Shown here in pieces: positions 27,340 through 37,410 of a DNA stretch of 64,000 bases. Source of the stretch: Halomonas huangheensis. GTDB taxonomy: Bacteria; Pseudomonadota; Gammaproteobacteria; Pseudomonadales; Halomonadaceae. A program made the translations under genes and the position numbers. Position 1 is the first letter of the stretch, and each line of letters begins with the position of its first letter. The notes under the pieces were generated by a model, which was not told the DNA's origin, did not search any database, and saw only the letters and a list, made by a program, of their open reading frames with translations. The stretch covers positions 992,001 to 1,056,000 of the forward strand of contig NZ_CP013106.1 of the NCBI RefSeq assembly GCF_001431725.1, read 5' to 3'.

Positions 27340-28236
27340 ATGTCGTCATTACCGGATGTCCGGCTGCGAGAAAGTGCTGGGCCACGGCTGGTGTTTACCG
27401 ATCTCGATGGATCCCTGTTGGATCATGACAGCTACGACTGGTCGCCGGCTCAACCTTGGCTGCGTGCGCTGAAGGCATCCGGTGCGTTGGTGATTCCCGT
27501 TACCAGCAAGACGCGCAGTGAGTTGATGGCCCTGCGTCAGGCGTTGGATCTCGGTGACTCTCCCTTCATTGCCGAGAATGGGGCTCTGGTAGCCTTGCCA
27601 CCAGCCTGGTGTCACGCAAGGCGCGATACCTCTCCCGGCCCCGATGGCCTGGTATTACGCAACCTGGGCATCGATGTTGGCCTGATACGTCGTCGAGTCA
27701 TCATCTGGCGCGAACGCCTCGGTGTGCGCTGTCGGACCATGAGTGAGATGTCCTTGGATGAGGTCATGGACATTACCGGTCTCGGCGAACAGGAGGCGCG
27801 CCTGGCACGTCTGCGAGAAGGCAGTGAGCCGCTGATATGGCAGGACACAGAGGGTTGCTTCGAAGCGTTCCGCGCGGGGCTTGCCGGAGATGGTTTGCGC
27901 ATGACCCGTGGCGGTCGGTTCTGGCATGTCACTGGAGATACCGACAAGGGGCTTGCCGTCGACTGGTTGGTTCGGCGCTTCAGAGATCTACGCGGGGTGG
28001 TGCCGCATACGCTGGCGCTGGGCGATGGCCCCAATGATGTCAGCATGCTGGAGACTGTTGATTCAGCCGTCGTCATTCGTAGCCGTCATGGACTGGTGGT
28101 AGCACCCAGAGCACGCCAACTGTACCGAACCGAAGCTAATGGGCCCCATGGCTGGGCCGAAGGCATTGCCCACTTCTGGGGTGTATCCGCCCATGCGTCG
28201 CAGACTCCACAGCCAGGTCAGGAGAGAAAGGCATGA
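27340..28236 (+). CDS. HAD phosphatase of the mannosyl/glucosyl-3-phosphoglycerate phosphatase family
   Basis: A 298-residue Cof/MPGP-type HAD phosphatase. Asp21 and Asp23 in FTDLDGSLLD are the nucleophile and acid/base; TSKTRSEL is motif II; GDTDKG carries the motif-III Lys; LGDGPNDVSML holds the metal Asp residues. Family members remove phosphate from mannosyl- or glucosyl-3-phosphoglycerate. The gene that follows with a 4-bp overlap encodes a GT81-like synthase, so glucosyl-3-phosphoglycerate is the likelier substrate. GGGGGAG precedes the ATG at 27340. Confidence 0.82.
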   Translation: MSSLPDVRLRESAGPRLVFTDLDGSLLDHDSYDWSPAQPWLRALKASGALVIPVTSKTRSELMALRQALDLGDSPFIAENGALVALPPAWCHARRDTSPGPDGLVLRNLGIDVGLIRRRVIIWRERLGVRCRTMSEMSLDEVMDITGLGEQEARLARLREGSEPLIWQDTEGCFEAFRAGLAGDGLRMTRGGRFWHVTGDTDKGLAVDWLVRRFRDLRGVVPHTLALGDGPNDVSMLETVDSAVVIRSRHGLVVAPRARQLYRTEANGPHGWAEGIAHFWGVSAHASQTPQPGQERKA

Positions 28237-29453
28237 GTGACTTCCATCAGAACGGCATCATCACCGACTTCCACAATCTGACCCGGCGTAGCGTCGAGGA
28301 TCTCGATCGAGATCTCTGCGAATTCTCTCGCAACCGACCGTTGGGTCTCATCCTGCCGTCGCTTTACTCCGAACTCGAGGGGCCGGCGCTATCGCGGATC
28401 GTCGAGGAGCTGGCGCAGGTTCCATGGTTGGACGAAGTTGTCATTGGTCTCGATCGAGCTGACCGCGAGCAGTTCCTGCATGCGCGCGAGTTCTTCTCTC
28501 GCCTGCCACAGCGTCATCGTATCCTGTGGAATGATGGGCCTCGCCTGAAGGCCCTCGATGAGGAACTGGCCACCAAAGGGCTTTCACCACAACAGCCGGG
28601 CAAGGGCCGTAACGTCTGGTTCTGCGCGGGTTATGTGCAGGCGTCTGGACGTACCGCCGCAGTGGGCCTGCATGACTGTGACATCCTGACGTACGAGCGT
28701 GGCCTGCTGGCGCGATTGATGTACCCGGTGGCGCATCCGCGCTTCAACTACGCATTCTGCAAGGGTTACTACCCGCGGATTGCCGACGGAAAACTCAACG
28801 GTCGAGTCTCAAGGTTGATGGTGACTCCGTTGCTGCGGGCATTGAAGATGATTCATGGCTCACGCCCGTATCTGGAATATCTGGATAGCTTTCGTTATCC
28901 ACTGTCAGGTGAGTTCTCGATGCGCACCGAGGTTCTGGATGGCATCCGGATTCCCGCGGACTGGGGGCTGGAGATCGGCGTGCTCTCGGAAGTTCAACGT
29001 GATCACTCCACCAACCGTTTGTGTCAGGTCGATATCGCGGACATCTACGATCACAAGCATCAGCCGGTGTCGGCGGATGATGCCGCCGCTGGACTCAATC
29101 GCATGAGCCTGGATATTGCCAAGGCGCTATATCGAAAGCTGGCAACGCAGGGGGTGGAGTTCTCGGCAGAAGGATTCCGAACGCTCAAGGCGACCTACTA
29201 TCGATTGGCGCTGGACTTGATCGAATCCTATGACCATGACGCGATCATGAATGGATTGAGCCTTGATCGGCACGCCGAGGAGCAGGCCGTAGAACTGTTC
29301 GCCGGCAATCTGATCGAAGCCGGCAATGCCTTTCTCGACAACCCTCGCGAGAAGCCCTTCATACCCAGTTGGAATCGGGTCAGGGCGGCATTGCCGGATC
29401 TTCCCGAGCGTCTCCACGCCGCGGTGGAAGCCGATAACTCGGAGAGGGGTTAG
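28233..29453 (+). CDS. Glucosyl-3-phosphoglycerate synthase-like glycosyltransferase
   Basis: A 406-residue GT-A fold enzyme. LPSLYSELEGPALSRIVEEL opens the nucleotide-sugar domain, and GLHDCDILTYERG holds a DxD metal motif (Asp148, Asp150). GEFSMRTEVLDGIRIPADWG and EIGVLSEV match the C-terminal conserved region of GpgS/MpgS-type (GT81/GT55) enzymes, which join a sugar nucleotide to 3-phosphoglycerate. The coupling to an MPGP-family phosphatase strongly supports this. Whether glucose or mannose is transferred is not proven; the nearby GH13_18 gene favours glucose. Its stop overlaps the convergent dsbG stop. Confidence 0.8.
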   Translation: MSDFHQNGIITDFHNLTRRSVEDLDRDLCEFSRNRPLGLILPSLYSELEGPALSRIVEELAQVPWLDEVVIGLDRADREQFLHAREFFSRLPQRHRILWNDGPRLKALDEELATKGLSPQQPGKGRNVWFCAGYVQASGRTAAVGLHDCDILTYERGLLARLMYPVAHPRFNYAFCKGYYPRIADGKLNGRVSRLMVTPLLRALKMIHGSRPYLEYLDSFRYPLSGEFSMRTEVLDGIRIPADWGLEIGVLSEVQRDHSTNRLCQVDIADIYDHKHQPVSADDAAAGLNRMSLDIAKALYRKLATQGVEFSAEGFRTLKATYYRLALDLIESYDHDAIMNGLSLDRHAEEQAVELFAGNLIEAGNAFLDNPREKPFIPSWNRVRAALPDLPERLHAAVEADNSERG

Positions 29454-30253
29454 TTGAGCTCGGAACCCATGATGGTGGTCATCTGCTCCGGTGTTGGCGC
29501 GCCCTGACTCATTTCCAGCTTATCGCCGTTGTAATAGACGATGCCCGGCGTGGCGACCATGCCAAAGCCATAGAACAGGTTGTGGTTGTCCTGCAGGCGC
29601 TGTTCCAGTTCGCGCGGAAGGTTCTTCAGCGGCTCTACCGCGTCACCGCTCTCATGGGCTGCCAGCATGGCTGACGGATCATCAGCAGCAAGCATGGTGA
29701 CTGCCTGACGGGGGCTTTTGGCAGGATCAAGAATGCCGACCATGACATGACGCAACTGCACTTTACCGCTTTCCACCCAGGGGCGACTGTCGTGGTAGAA
29801 GCGGGTGCAATAGGGGCAGTTGGGATCGGTGAAGACATAGACAATGCGTTCTGCATCGTCGCTGCCATCGGCAATCCAGGCGCTGTTGCCGAGATTCTGC
29901 CAGGCGACATCATCCATTGGCACCTGAACAAGGCGCTCCAATGGCTCTTCGGAGAGGTTGGTTGCGTTGCTGTCGAGCAGATTGCCGACGATGGCATGCT
30001 CGCCATCGGCGGTCACGAAGATGGTCATCGGCTGTCCCTGGTGGCTGGCGGCATACCCCGTCAGCCCCTCGGGCGCGTCGAACTCTCCATAGACTTCAAG
30101 CCCTTCCTTCTCGAGTGCCTGGATCGGAGCTGGATAATCGTCGGCGAAACTGGCCTGAAAAGGCAGTAGCCCGAATGCGGCAGCGGCAACTTTCAACCGC
30201 GTAGAGCGATGAGGCAACAGACAACGCAGTTGCTGACGTGTGGTACTGGACAT
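29450..30253 (-). CDS. dsbG: Thiol:disulfide interchange protein DsbG
   Basis: A 267-residue periplasmic thioredoxin-fold protein. A signal peptide (basic region, LKVAAAAFGLLPF, cut near ASFA) precedes a DsbC/G-type dimerisation domain, then VYVFTDPNCPYCTRF with the CPYC active site (Cys146, Cys149) and RPWVESGKVQLR as in E. coli DsbG. DsbG protects single cysteines from over-oxidation or isomerises disulfides. The frame is open to 30328, but the ATG at 30253 gives a normal signal peptide and has AGGAG upstream. It lies 126 bp downstream of the phosphorylase gene on the same strand; a link to sugar metabolism is not evident. Confidence 0.88.
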   Translation of the reverse strand: MSSTTRQQLRCLLPHRSTRLKVAAAAFGLLPFQASFADDYPAPIQALEKEGLEVYGEFDAPEGLTGYAASHQGQPMTIFVTADGEHAIVGNLLDSNATNLSEEPLERLVQVPMDDVAWQNLGNSAWIADGSDDAERIVYVFTDPNCPYCTRFYHDSRPWVESGKVQLRHVMVGILDPAKSPRQAVTMLAADDPSAMLAAHESGDAVEPLKNLPRELEQRLQDNHNLFYGFGMVATPGIVYYNGDKLEMSQGAPTPEQMTTIMGSELN

Positions 30254-30379
30254 GGGAATGCGATCTCCTGACTTCCTTGGTGGGGAGGGCTCTCGGTCAG
30301 ACATCAATATGCCTGTGAGGTTCTTCATGCAAGTCAGCAGATGAAGTGCAGGTGTCGAATTGGTGCTGGAACCCTGCTT

Positions 30380-32167
30380 TCAGGGCTCGGAAGTTTCCAC
30401 CAACCATAAGGTGCGATACGGACCGATACTGTCCTGACGTTGCCAGATGCAGTCTTCGACACAATCCCACCAGTCGGGGGAAGTCAGCTCCGCGATCGGC
30501 AATGGTTGTCGATGGTCGGTGATATTGTGGATGGCCAGCAGGCGCCGGCCATCGCTCAAGGGGCCGCGCTCAATGATCAGTAGCTCCGGCGGTGAGGCGA
30601 CGACACGTTGCCCGGCATCGGGGTGAAAGCAGGGTTCGCGTCGGCGGATGGATAGCCGCCGGGTCAAGGCCCTGAACACCTCCCGCGTTGGTGTATGGCG
30701 ACTGTCCAGAAGTTCTTCCAGTTCCCGGTTCTGCCAGCGCTTGCGGTTGATGGCGCGCAGGTGGCCGCTGTGCTCGACACCTTCGTGATCGTTCTGGGTC
30801 GCCGTCAGGCAGTGGAGATAGATCGCCGGAATACCCTTGAGGGCCAGCATCAGGTGCTGGCTGAGCAGGAAGCGTTCGACCTGCCATGGATCCAGCCCCT
30901 TGCGGGTACCGCTCATGGCGTCGAACCAGGTGATATTCAGCTCGTAGGGACTATCGCTGCCATCCGCATGGCTGCGCATGCTGACGAATCCCCCGAAGCG
31001 TTGCATCAGTGCCATCAAGGCTTCGATGTCATGCGACTCCAGCCAACCCTCCAGCGGGCGTACACCGATGCCGTCGTGGCTGGCGGTGAAGTTGAGGTAG
31101 CTGCAACCCGGTGGTAGCTGCGGAAGACTCGTCAGCCAGCGCGCCAAAGTGCTGGCCTCACCGCTGGTCAGCGTATGCAGCAGTAATGGTGGCAGGGTGA
31201 ACTGATAGACGAGGTGTGCCTCGTCGGGTCGGCTGGTTTCTTCTGTCGACGACAATCGCTCAAGACCGAAGTAGCTGATGTTTTCGGCATGGGGCACATT
31301 GGTCTCGGTGATGATCAGGGTTCCGGGCGCCAGGTGATCGACGATCAAGCGCAGCAATCTGACCACCGCATGGGTTTCCGGCAGGTGAATGCAGCTGGTG
31401 CCCGGGTGCTTCCACAGATAGGCGATAGCGTCGAGCCGAATGATCCGTGCGCCCTGCTCAAGGTAGAACAGCAGAATACCGACGAATTCCAGCAGCACAT
31501 CCGGGTTGGCGAAGTTGAGATCAATCTGGTCCTCGGAAAAGGTCGCCCACAGGTGACGCAAACCGCGCCGGGTGGATACCGGCACCAGTAGCGGTGAGCT
31601 GCGCGGACGAACGACATCGGAGAGCTCGGTGTCGGGATCCATCTCGATGAAGAAATCGCGGCCGGGCAGACTGCCTCCGAGATAGTCGGCGAACCACAGT
31701 GATTCCCGTGAGACATGATTGAGCACTAGATCGACCATTAGATCGCGATGTCCGGCCAGGCGGCGGATGTCCTGCCAATCGCCCAGGGTGGGATTGACCT
31801 CGCGATAGTGGATGACCGAGAACCCGTCGTCGCTGCTCCAGGGGAAGAAAGGCAACACGTGCACACCACTGAAGACGTCACCGAGACGGTGCTGCAGAAA
31901 CTCGTCTAGTACCGCCAGCGGTGGACGTTGGTCCTCCAGCAGCGAGTCGCCGTAGACAATCAGCCATTGGTCCGCCTGGCTCCATAATGGCGCTGGACCT
32001 GCACCATGCAAGTGCGCAAGGTCATCGCGATGGGCATCGATCAGGCGCATCAATCGACGCATGACTTCGTCACGGCGTTGGCCGTAGAGCATGTCGATCA
32101 GCAGGGTGGCACGCTGCTCGAACTGATCGCGGGATGGCGGTGGCGGTAGAGGGGCATCGATCGACAT
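30380..32167 (-). CDS. GH13_18 sugar phosphorylase, probable glucosylglycerate phosphorylase
   Basis: A 595-residue alpha-amylase-fold enzyme of the sucrose-phosphorylase subfamily. The catalytic residues are Asp246 (IIRLDAIAY, nucleophile), Glu288 (IITETNVP, acid/base) and Asp365 (TASHDGIGVRP, transition-state stabiliser). VDLVLNHVSRES and HVLPFFPWSSDDGFSV are conserved. This subfamily splits sucrose, sucrose 6-phosphate, glucosylglycerol or glucosylglycerate with phosphate. The neighbouring glucosyl-3-phosphoglycerate-type genes make glucosylglycerate the best guess. There is no signal peptide, so it is cytosolic. CGGGAGAAC precedes the ATG. Confidence 0.8.
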   Translation of the reverse strand: MSIDAPLPPPPSRDQFEQRATLLIDMLYGQRRDEVMRRLMRLIDAHRDDLAHLHGAGPAPLWSQADQWLIVYGDSLLEDQRPPLAVLDEFLQHRLGDVFSGVHVLPFFPWSSDDGFSVIHYREVNPTLGDWQDIRRLAGHRDLMVDLVLNHVSRESLWFADYLGGSLPGRDFFIEMDPDTELSDVVRPRSSPLLVPVSTRRGLRHLWATFSEDQIDLNFANPDVLLEFVGILLFYLEQGARIIRLDAIAYLWKHPGTSCIHLPETHAVVRLLRLIVDHLAPGTLIITETNVPHAENISYFGLERLSSTEETSRPDEAHLVYQFTLPPLLLHTLTSGEASTLARWLTSLPQLPPGCSYLNFTASHDGIGVRPLEGWLESHDIEALMALMQRFGGFVSMRSHADGSDSPYELNITWFDAMSGTRKGLDPWQVERFLLSQHLMLALKGIPAIYLHCLTATQNDHEGVEHSGHLRAINRKRWQNRELEELLDSRHTPTREVFRALTRRLSIRRREPCFHPDAGQRVVASPPELLIIERGPLSDGRRLLAIHNITDHRQPLPIAELTSPDWWDCVEDCIWQRQDSIGPYRTLWLVETSEP

Positions 32168-32272
32168 GTTGTTCTCCCGGTCATGGAAGTTGGCCGAATC
32201 GGGTGTCGGCGAGTGGCATTCACGCTACAGCCCCTGCACGACTAGAGTATCCAGCATTGAGATGTTCCTGTT

Positions 32273-32292
32273 CATGACAAGCACAAGTCATG
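32273..32292. promoter_or_regulatory. Palindrome between the phosphorylase gene and nrdR
   Basis: CATGAC and GTCATG, 6-bp perfect arms 8 bases apart, lie in the 204-bp divergent spacer. This could be an operator for either gene. Nothing else in 32168-32371 looks like a gene. Confidence 0.25.
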
Positions 32293-32371
32293 CCAGGTGC
32301 GCGGGAACTGTCCGCAGCGTCCGTCAACCGGTACACTAGGGGAACAAGGATTAGAGCTGGATAGCCCAACT

Positions 32372-32862
32372 ATGCACTGCCCATTCTGCGGCGCCCAAGA
32401 TACCCGTGTGACCGATTCTCGACTGGTGGCTGAAGGTGACCAGGTACGCCGTCGTCGTCAGTGCGCTGAGTGCGGCGAGCGTTTCACTACTTATGAGACC
32501 GCTGAACTGGTGATGCCGCGTATCATCAAGGCTGACGGCACTCGAGAGGTGTTCGATGAAGCCAAGTTGCGTGCGGGGATGTTGCGTGCGCTGGAAAAGC
32601 GTCCGGTTAGTGCCGAATCCATCGAAGCGGCCGTAGAACGTATTCGCCAGCAACTACGTGCTCGCGGTGAGCGCGAAGTACACGCACGGGTTGTCGGAGA
32701 AGAGGTCATGGGCGCACTCAAGCGCCTGGACCAGGTGGCGTATATTCGCTTCGCATCGGTGTATCGGCGTTTTCAGGATATCGATGAGTTCCGAGCCGAG
32801 ATCGATCGTCTTGCGCAGGAGCCAGGCTTCTCTCCGGATGGATCGACGCGTGGGGATGGCCG

Positions 32863-32866
<4 letters not shown>
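32372..32866 (+). CDS. nrdR: Transcriptional repressor NrdR
   Basis: A 164-residue regulator of ribonucleotide reductase genes that senses ATP/dATP. The N-terminal zinc ribbon has Cys3/Cys6 and Cys31/Cys34 ([17 protein letters not shown]), followed by an ATP-cone domain at about 49-139 ([20 protein letters not shown] onward). The ATG at 32372 places the zinc ribbon at the N-terminus as in all NrdR. It overlaps ribD by 4 bp, the usual nrdR-ribD-ribBA-ribH-nusB order. Confidence 0.96.
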
Positions 32867-33993
<1,127 letters not shown>

Positions 33994-34161
33994 AGCAGGC
34001 CCGCCTCCACTCATCGGGTTTGTGAGCAGCCTGAAGGCTGAATAATCCGGCGTTACTGGCGCATGGCGTTCTGCCACGGTAACCTGACGCCGTTTCCGGC
34101 ATTTGCTGGCGCCACCTGGATTGCGCCGCTTGATGTTCCGATTGGTTTCAAGGGAGACTTC

Positions 34162-35325
34162 ATGTCGCACTCCTCAAGCAAGGGCATTGCCCCGATCGCC
34201 GAGCTCGTTGAAGACATTCGTCAAGGGCGCATGGTCATTCTGATGGATGATGAGGATCGCGAGAACGAAGGCGATATCATCATGGCCGCCGAGAAGTGTG
34301 AAGCGCAGCATATCAACTTCATGGCAGTGCATGCCCGTGGCCTTATCTGCATGCCGATGACTCGCGAACGCTGTGAGCAGCTCAAGCTTCCCTTGATGGT
34401 GCAGGACAATGGCTCTGGATTCGGTACCAAGTTCACGTTGTCGATCGAGGCGGCGGAGGGCGTGACCACCGGTATCTCGGCTGCTGACCGGGCGCGTACC
34501 GTACAGGCAGCCAGCGCCCGCAACGCGGTGGCCGAGGATATCGTCCAGCCGGGACATATCTTCCCGTTGATGGCGGAGCCGGGTGGCGTATTACGTCGTG
34601 CGGGGCACACCGAAGCGGCCTGTGATCTGGCCGCCCTGGCCGGTTGTGATCCCAGTGGCGTCATCTGTGAAGTCATCAATGAAGACGGCACCATGGCGCG
34701 CCGTCCCGAGCTGGAGCAATTTGCCGAGAAACATGGCATCAAGCTGGGGACTATTGCTGATCTTATCCACTACCGCATTCACAATGAGCAGACAGTGGAA
34801 GAGGTCGAGCAGTTGCCGGTAACGACCGCCTATGGTGAATTGACACTGCATGTGTTCCGCGATCGTATTCAGCAGGCGCATCATCTGGCGTTGGTCAAAG
34901 GTTCACCAACCCCGGAAGTCACCACCACTGTGCGCGTGCATCTGGCCAATGAGATGCGCGATCTGCTGTGTCTGATCAAGGGCGAGGATGTTTCCTGGCG
35001 AGCTCACCAGGCGCTGGAGGCGGTAGCAAACTCCGAGCAGGGCGTGTTTGTGTTGCTCGATGATGTGCGTCAGCGTCAGGATCTCAATGATCTGTTGCAG
35101 GTGTTCCTCGAGCGTCGCCGTACACCTCGCGGTAGCGAATCCGATGGTGCCGGCAATTACCTGACCATCGGTACCGGATCACAGATCCTGCGCGAACTGG
35201 GCGTTGGCCGCATGCGGCTGCTGAGTTCGCCATGGAAGTTCTCGGCCCTGTCAGGGTTTGACCTTGAGGTTGTTGAGCAGGTGACTCCTGCTCAGACAGG
35301 CAGTGAGACTGACGAGTCAGTCTGA
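34162..35325 (+). CDS. ribBA: 3,4-dihydroxy-2-butanone-4-phosphate synthase with a degenerate GTP cyclohydrolase II domain
   Basis: A 387-residue two-domain protein. The N-terminal DHBP synthase domain is intact (DDEDRENEGDIIMAAE; GHTEAACDLAALAG; RPGH-type DIVQPGHIFPL). The C-terminal domain keeps the GCHII fold length, but the zinc-cysteine cluster (C-x10-C-x-C) is absent: the equivalent stretch reads ANEMRDLLCLIKGEDVSW. A separate RibA must exist elsewhere. AAGGGAG lies before the ATG at 34162; the frame is open further upstream to 34063. No FMN riboswitch was recognised in the 168-bp spacer after ribD. Confidence 0.9.
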   Translation: MSHSSSKGIAPIAELVEDIRQGRMVILMDDEDRENEGDIIMAAEKCEAQHINFMAVHARGLICMPMTRERCEQLKLPLMVQDNGSGFGTKFTLSIEAAEGVTTGISAADRARTVQAASARNAVAEDIVQPGHIFPLMAEPGGVLRRAGHTEAACDLAALAGCDPSGVICEVINEDGTMARRPELEQFAEKHGIKLGTIADLIHYRIHNEQTVEEVEQLPVTTAYGELTLHVFRDRIQQAHHLALVKGSPTPEVTTTVRVHLANEMRDLLCLIKGEDVSWRAHQALEAVANSEQGVFVLLDDVRQRQDLNDLLQVFLERRRTPRGSESDGAGNYLTIGTGSQILRELGVGRMRLLSSPWKFSALSGFDLEVVEQVTPAQTGSETDESV

Positions 35326-35332
35326 ATTCATG

Positions 35333-35361
35333 CGCCGGGTGGCCCAAAGGGCCACCCGGCG
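35333..35361 (+). terminator. Terminator after ribBA
   Basis: CGCCGGGTGGCCC and GGGCCACCCGGCG make a perfect 13-bp stem with loop AAA, followed by TTAAATGTTGTT. It would reduce read-through into ribH, which starts 75 bp later. Confidence 0.7.
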
Positions 35362-35436
35362 TTAAATGTTGTTCATGAGCGAGCCCACGGGCCACTCGTG
35401 CTGGCGATAGTGCCGGTGTTATCAGGAAGAATCGAG

Positions 35437-35940
35437 ATGCATTCCATTTCCCAGGTCGAAGGTACCTTTGTCGACGTCGAAGGCCGCTACGTTATTGTCG
35501 TGGGCCGCTTCAATCATCATGTCGTGGACAGCCTTGTTGAAGGCGCCGTCGACAGTCTGATGCGTCATGGTGTCGATGCCGGAGCCATCGATATCGTGCA
35601 TGTGCCGGGTGCCTGGGAAATTCCGTTGGCGATCAAGCGCGTTCTCGAGGTCGCACGCCCCGATGCGGTGATCGCCCTCGGCGCGGTGATTCGTGGCGGC
35701 ACCCCGCATTTCGAGCATGTGGCTGGCGAGTGCAACTCAGCACTGTCGCGCCTGCAGCTCGAATTCGACACCCCGGTGGCCAACGGTGTTCTGACCGTCA
35801 ACTCCATCGAACAGGCCATCGAACGTGCCGGTACCAAGGCCGGTAACAAGGGCGTCGAGGCGGCCATGGCAGCGATGGAGATGGTCTCGTTGCTGCGTTG
35901 TTTCGGTGACGATGAAGCTTCACAGGAGAGTGCGTCATGA
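35437..35940 (+). CDS. ribH: 6,7-dimethyl-8-ribityllumazine synthase
   Basis: The penultimate riboflavin enzyme, 167 residues. [28 protein letters not shown] and [19 protein letters not shown] are the substrate-binding motifs, and the His in TPHFEHV is catalytic. The ATG at 35437 follows AGGAAGAATCGAG; an in-frame start at 35398 would add 13 atypical residues. Also named ribE in some annotations. It overlaps nusB by 4 bp. Confidence 0.95.
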   Translation: MHSISQVEGTFVDVEGRYVIVVGRFNHHVVDSLVEGAVDSLMRHGVDAGAIDIVHVPGAWEIPLAIKRVLEVARPDAVIALGAVIRGGTPHFEHVAGECNSALSRLQLEFDTPVANGVLTVNSIEQAIERAGTKAGNKGVEAAMAAMEMVSLLRCFGDDEASQESAS

Positions 35941-36437
35941 GTCGTGAGCAGAAGGCGCCGTCCCGTGCCCAGCAGAGTCGTCGCGCAGCGCGTGAACTGG
36001 CGGTACAAGGCCTCTACCAATGGCAGATGACCGGCAAGTCGATCACTGCGGTTGAAGCCGAGTTCCGCAGCCAGCTACCGGATGATGATCTCGAGAACCA
36101 CGAGAATTGGCTCAAGGTCATGGAAATTGCCGATCTGGCCCTGTTCCATGAGCTACTGCATAATGTGGCGCGCTATCGTGCGGATCTGGATGCTTCCATC
36201 GCACCTTTGCTTGATCGTCGCCTCGAGGATATCGACCCCATCGAACTGGCTATCCTGCGCCTGGGTTCCTATGAACTGTCGCATCGCCTGGAAGTTCCCT
36301 ATCGTGCGGTCATCAATGAAGGGGTCGAACTGGCCAAGTCCTTCGGCGCAACCGATGGCCACAAGTACATCAACAGTATTCTCGACAAGCTGGCAAGCCG
36401 GTTGCGTAGTGCCGAGGTAAGTGCCCGTCGCCGCTGA
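35937..36437 (+). CDS. nusB: Transcription antitermination factor NusB
   Basis: NusB binds boxA RNA with NusE in rRNA antitermination. The 166-residue helical protein starts [20 protein letters not shown] and has [21 protein letters not shown] and [22 protein letters not shown], all typical. It is translationally coupled to ribH, a conserved pairing in gammaproteobacteria. Confidence 0.96.
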   Translation: MSREQKAPSRAQQSRRAARELAVQGLYQWQMTGKSITAVEAEFRSQLPDDDLENHENWLKVMEIADLALFHELLHNVARYRADLDASIAPLLDRRLEDIDPIELAILRLGSYELSHRLEVPYRAVINEGVELAKSFGATDGHKYINSILDKLASRLRSAEVSARRR

Positions 36438-36450
36438 AGGTTGCGTTCTC

Positions 36451-37410
36451 ATGCACGGTGAATTCGAGCTCATTGCGCGCTGGCTAGCGCCAGATGCAAC
36501 CCAGCGCCGCCCTGATGCGGGTGTCGCGCTGGGCACAGGGGATGATGCCTGTCTGCTGGAGCCCAGTGTCGGACAGCAGTTGGTGGTGAGTGTCGATACC
36601 TCGGTTGAGGGGCGGCACTTTCCTGCCGATGCACCGGCCTGGGTGATTGGTCATCGTGCTCTCGCGGTCAGCCTCAGTGACCTGGCGGCGATGGGGGCCC
36701 GCCCCCGCTGGTGCCTGATGTCACTGGCTATACCGTCGGTTGATGACGATTGGGTTGCCGAGTTCGCACGTGGCTTCCATGCCTTGTGTACCGCTACGGA
36801 CGTCAGCTTGACCGGAGGGGACGTCACGGCGGGAGAGCGTGCCGTGAGTGTCACCGTCATGGGAGAAGTGGCGACTCAGCAGGCGCTGCGCCGTGATGGT
36901 GCCCAGCCAGGGGATATCGTGGCAGTGACCGGTGCCTTGGGTGGTGGCGCAGGAGGATTGGCGTTATGGCAGGCAGGTGAGCGTGATCTCGATCACCCGC
37001 TGTTGGCCCGCTACCTGTTGCCGCAGCCACGCCTGGCTGCCGGGCAGTTGTTGGTGGGGCATGCGTCCGCGGCGATTGATATCTCCGATGGGTTGTTGGC
37101 CGATCTCGGGCATGTACTGGATGCCAGTGGTGTCGGTGCTACGCTCGATATGGAGCGTCTACCGCTCGCTCCCGGATTGGCTGCTGCGTTGGGCGAGACT
37201 GTCGCTCTCGAGGCCGCCGTGGCTGGCGGTGATGATTACGAACTGCTGGTGACTCTGGCTCCGAAGCACCTCGATGAGGCATGCAATGCTCTGGCATCCA
37301 TCGGCCTGCAACTGACGCCGATAGGCCATATTCATGCAGGGCAGGGCATTCAGGGAGTTTCCTCCGCGGCTCGCCGAGGATGGCAGCATTTTTCGGGAGG
37401 AACGCCATGA
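36451..37410 (+). CDS. thiL: Thiamine-monophosphate kinase
   Basis: ThiL phosphorylates thiamine monophosphate to the active diphosphate. The 319-residue protein has the metal/ATP motif LGTGDDACLL, SVDTSVEGRHF, ALAVSLSDLAAMGARPRWCL and GGDVTAGE. The ATG at 36451 starts MHGEFELIARWL, the conserved N-terminus, 13 bp after nusB. An in-frame GTG at 36421 lies within nusB and is less likely. The C-terminus overlaps pgpA by 4 bp. Confidence 0.95.
   Translation: MHGEFELIARWLAPDATQRRPDAGVALGTGDDACLLEPSVGQQLVVSVDTSVEGRHFPADAPAWVIGHRALAVSLSDLAAMGARPRWCLMSLAIPSVDDDWVAEFARGFHALCTATDVSLTGGDVTAGERAVSVTVMGEVATQQALRRDGAQPGDIVAVTGALGGGAGGLALWQAGERDLDHPLLARYLLPQPRLAAGQLLVGHASAAIDISDGLLADLGHVLDASGVGATLDMERLPLAPGLAAALGETVALEAAVAGGDDYELLVTLAPKHLDEACNALASIGLQLTPIGHIHAGQGIQGVSSAARRGWQHFSGGTP

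Noticed and set aside
33994..34161. Possible FMN riboswitch before ribBA
   Set aside because: No RFN-element conserved blocks are visible; only a small CAGCC/GGCTG hairpin at 34027-34040.
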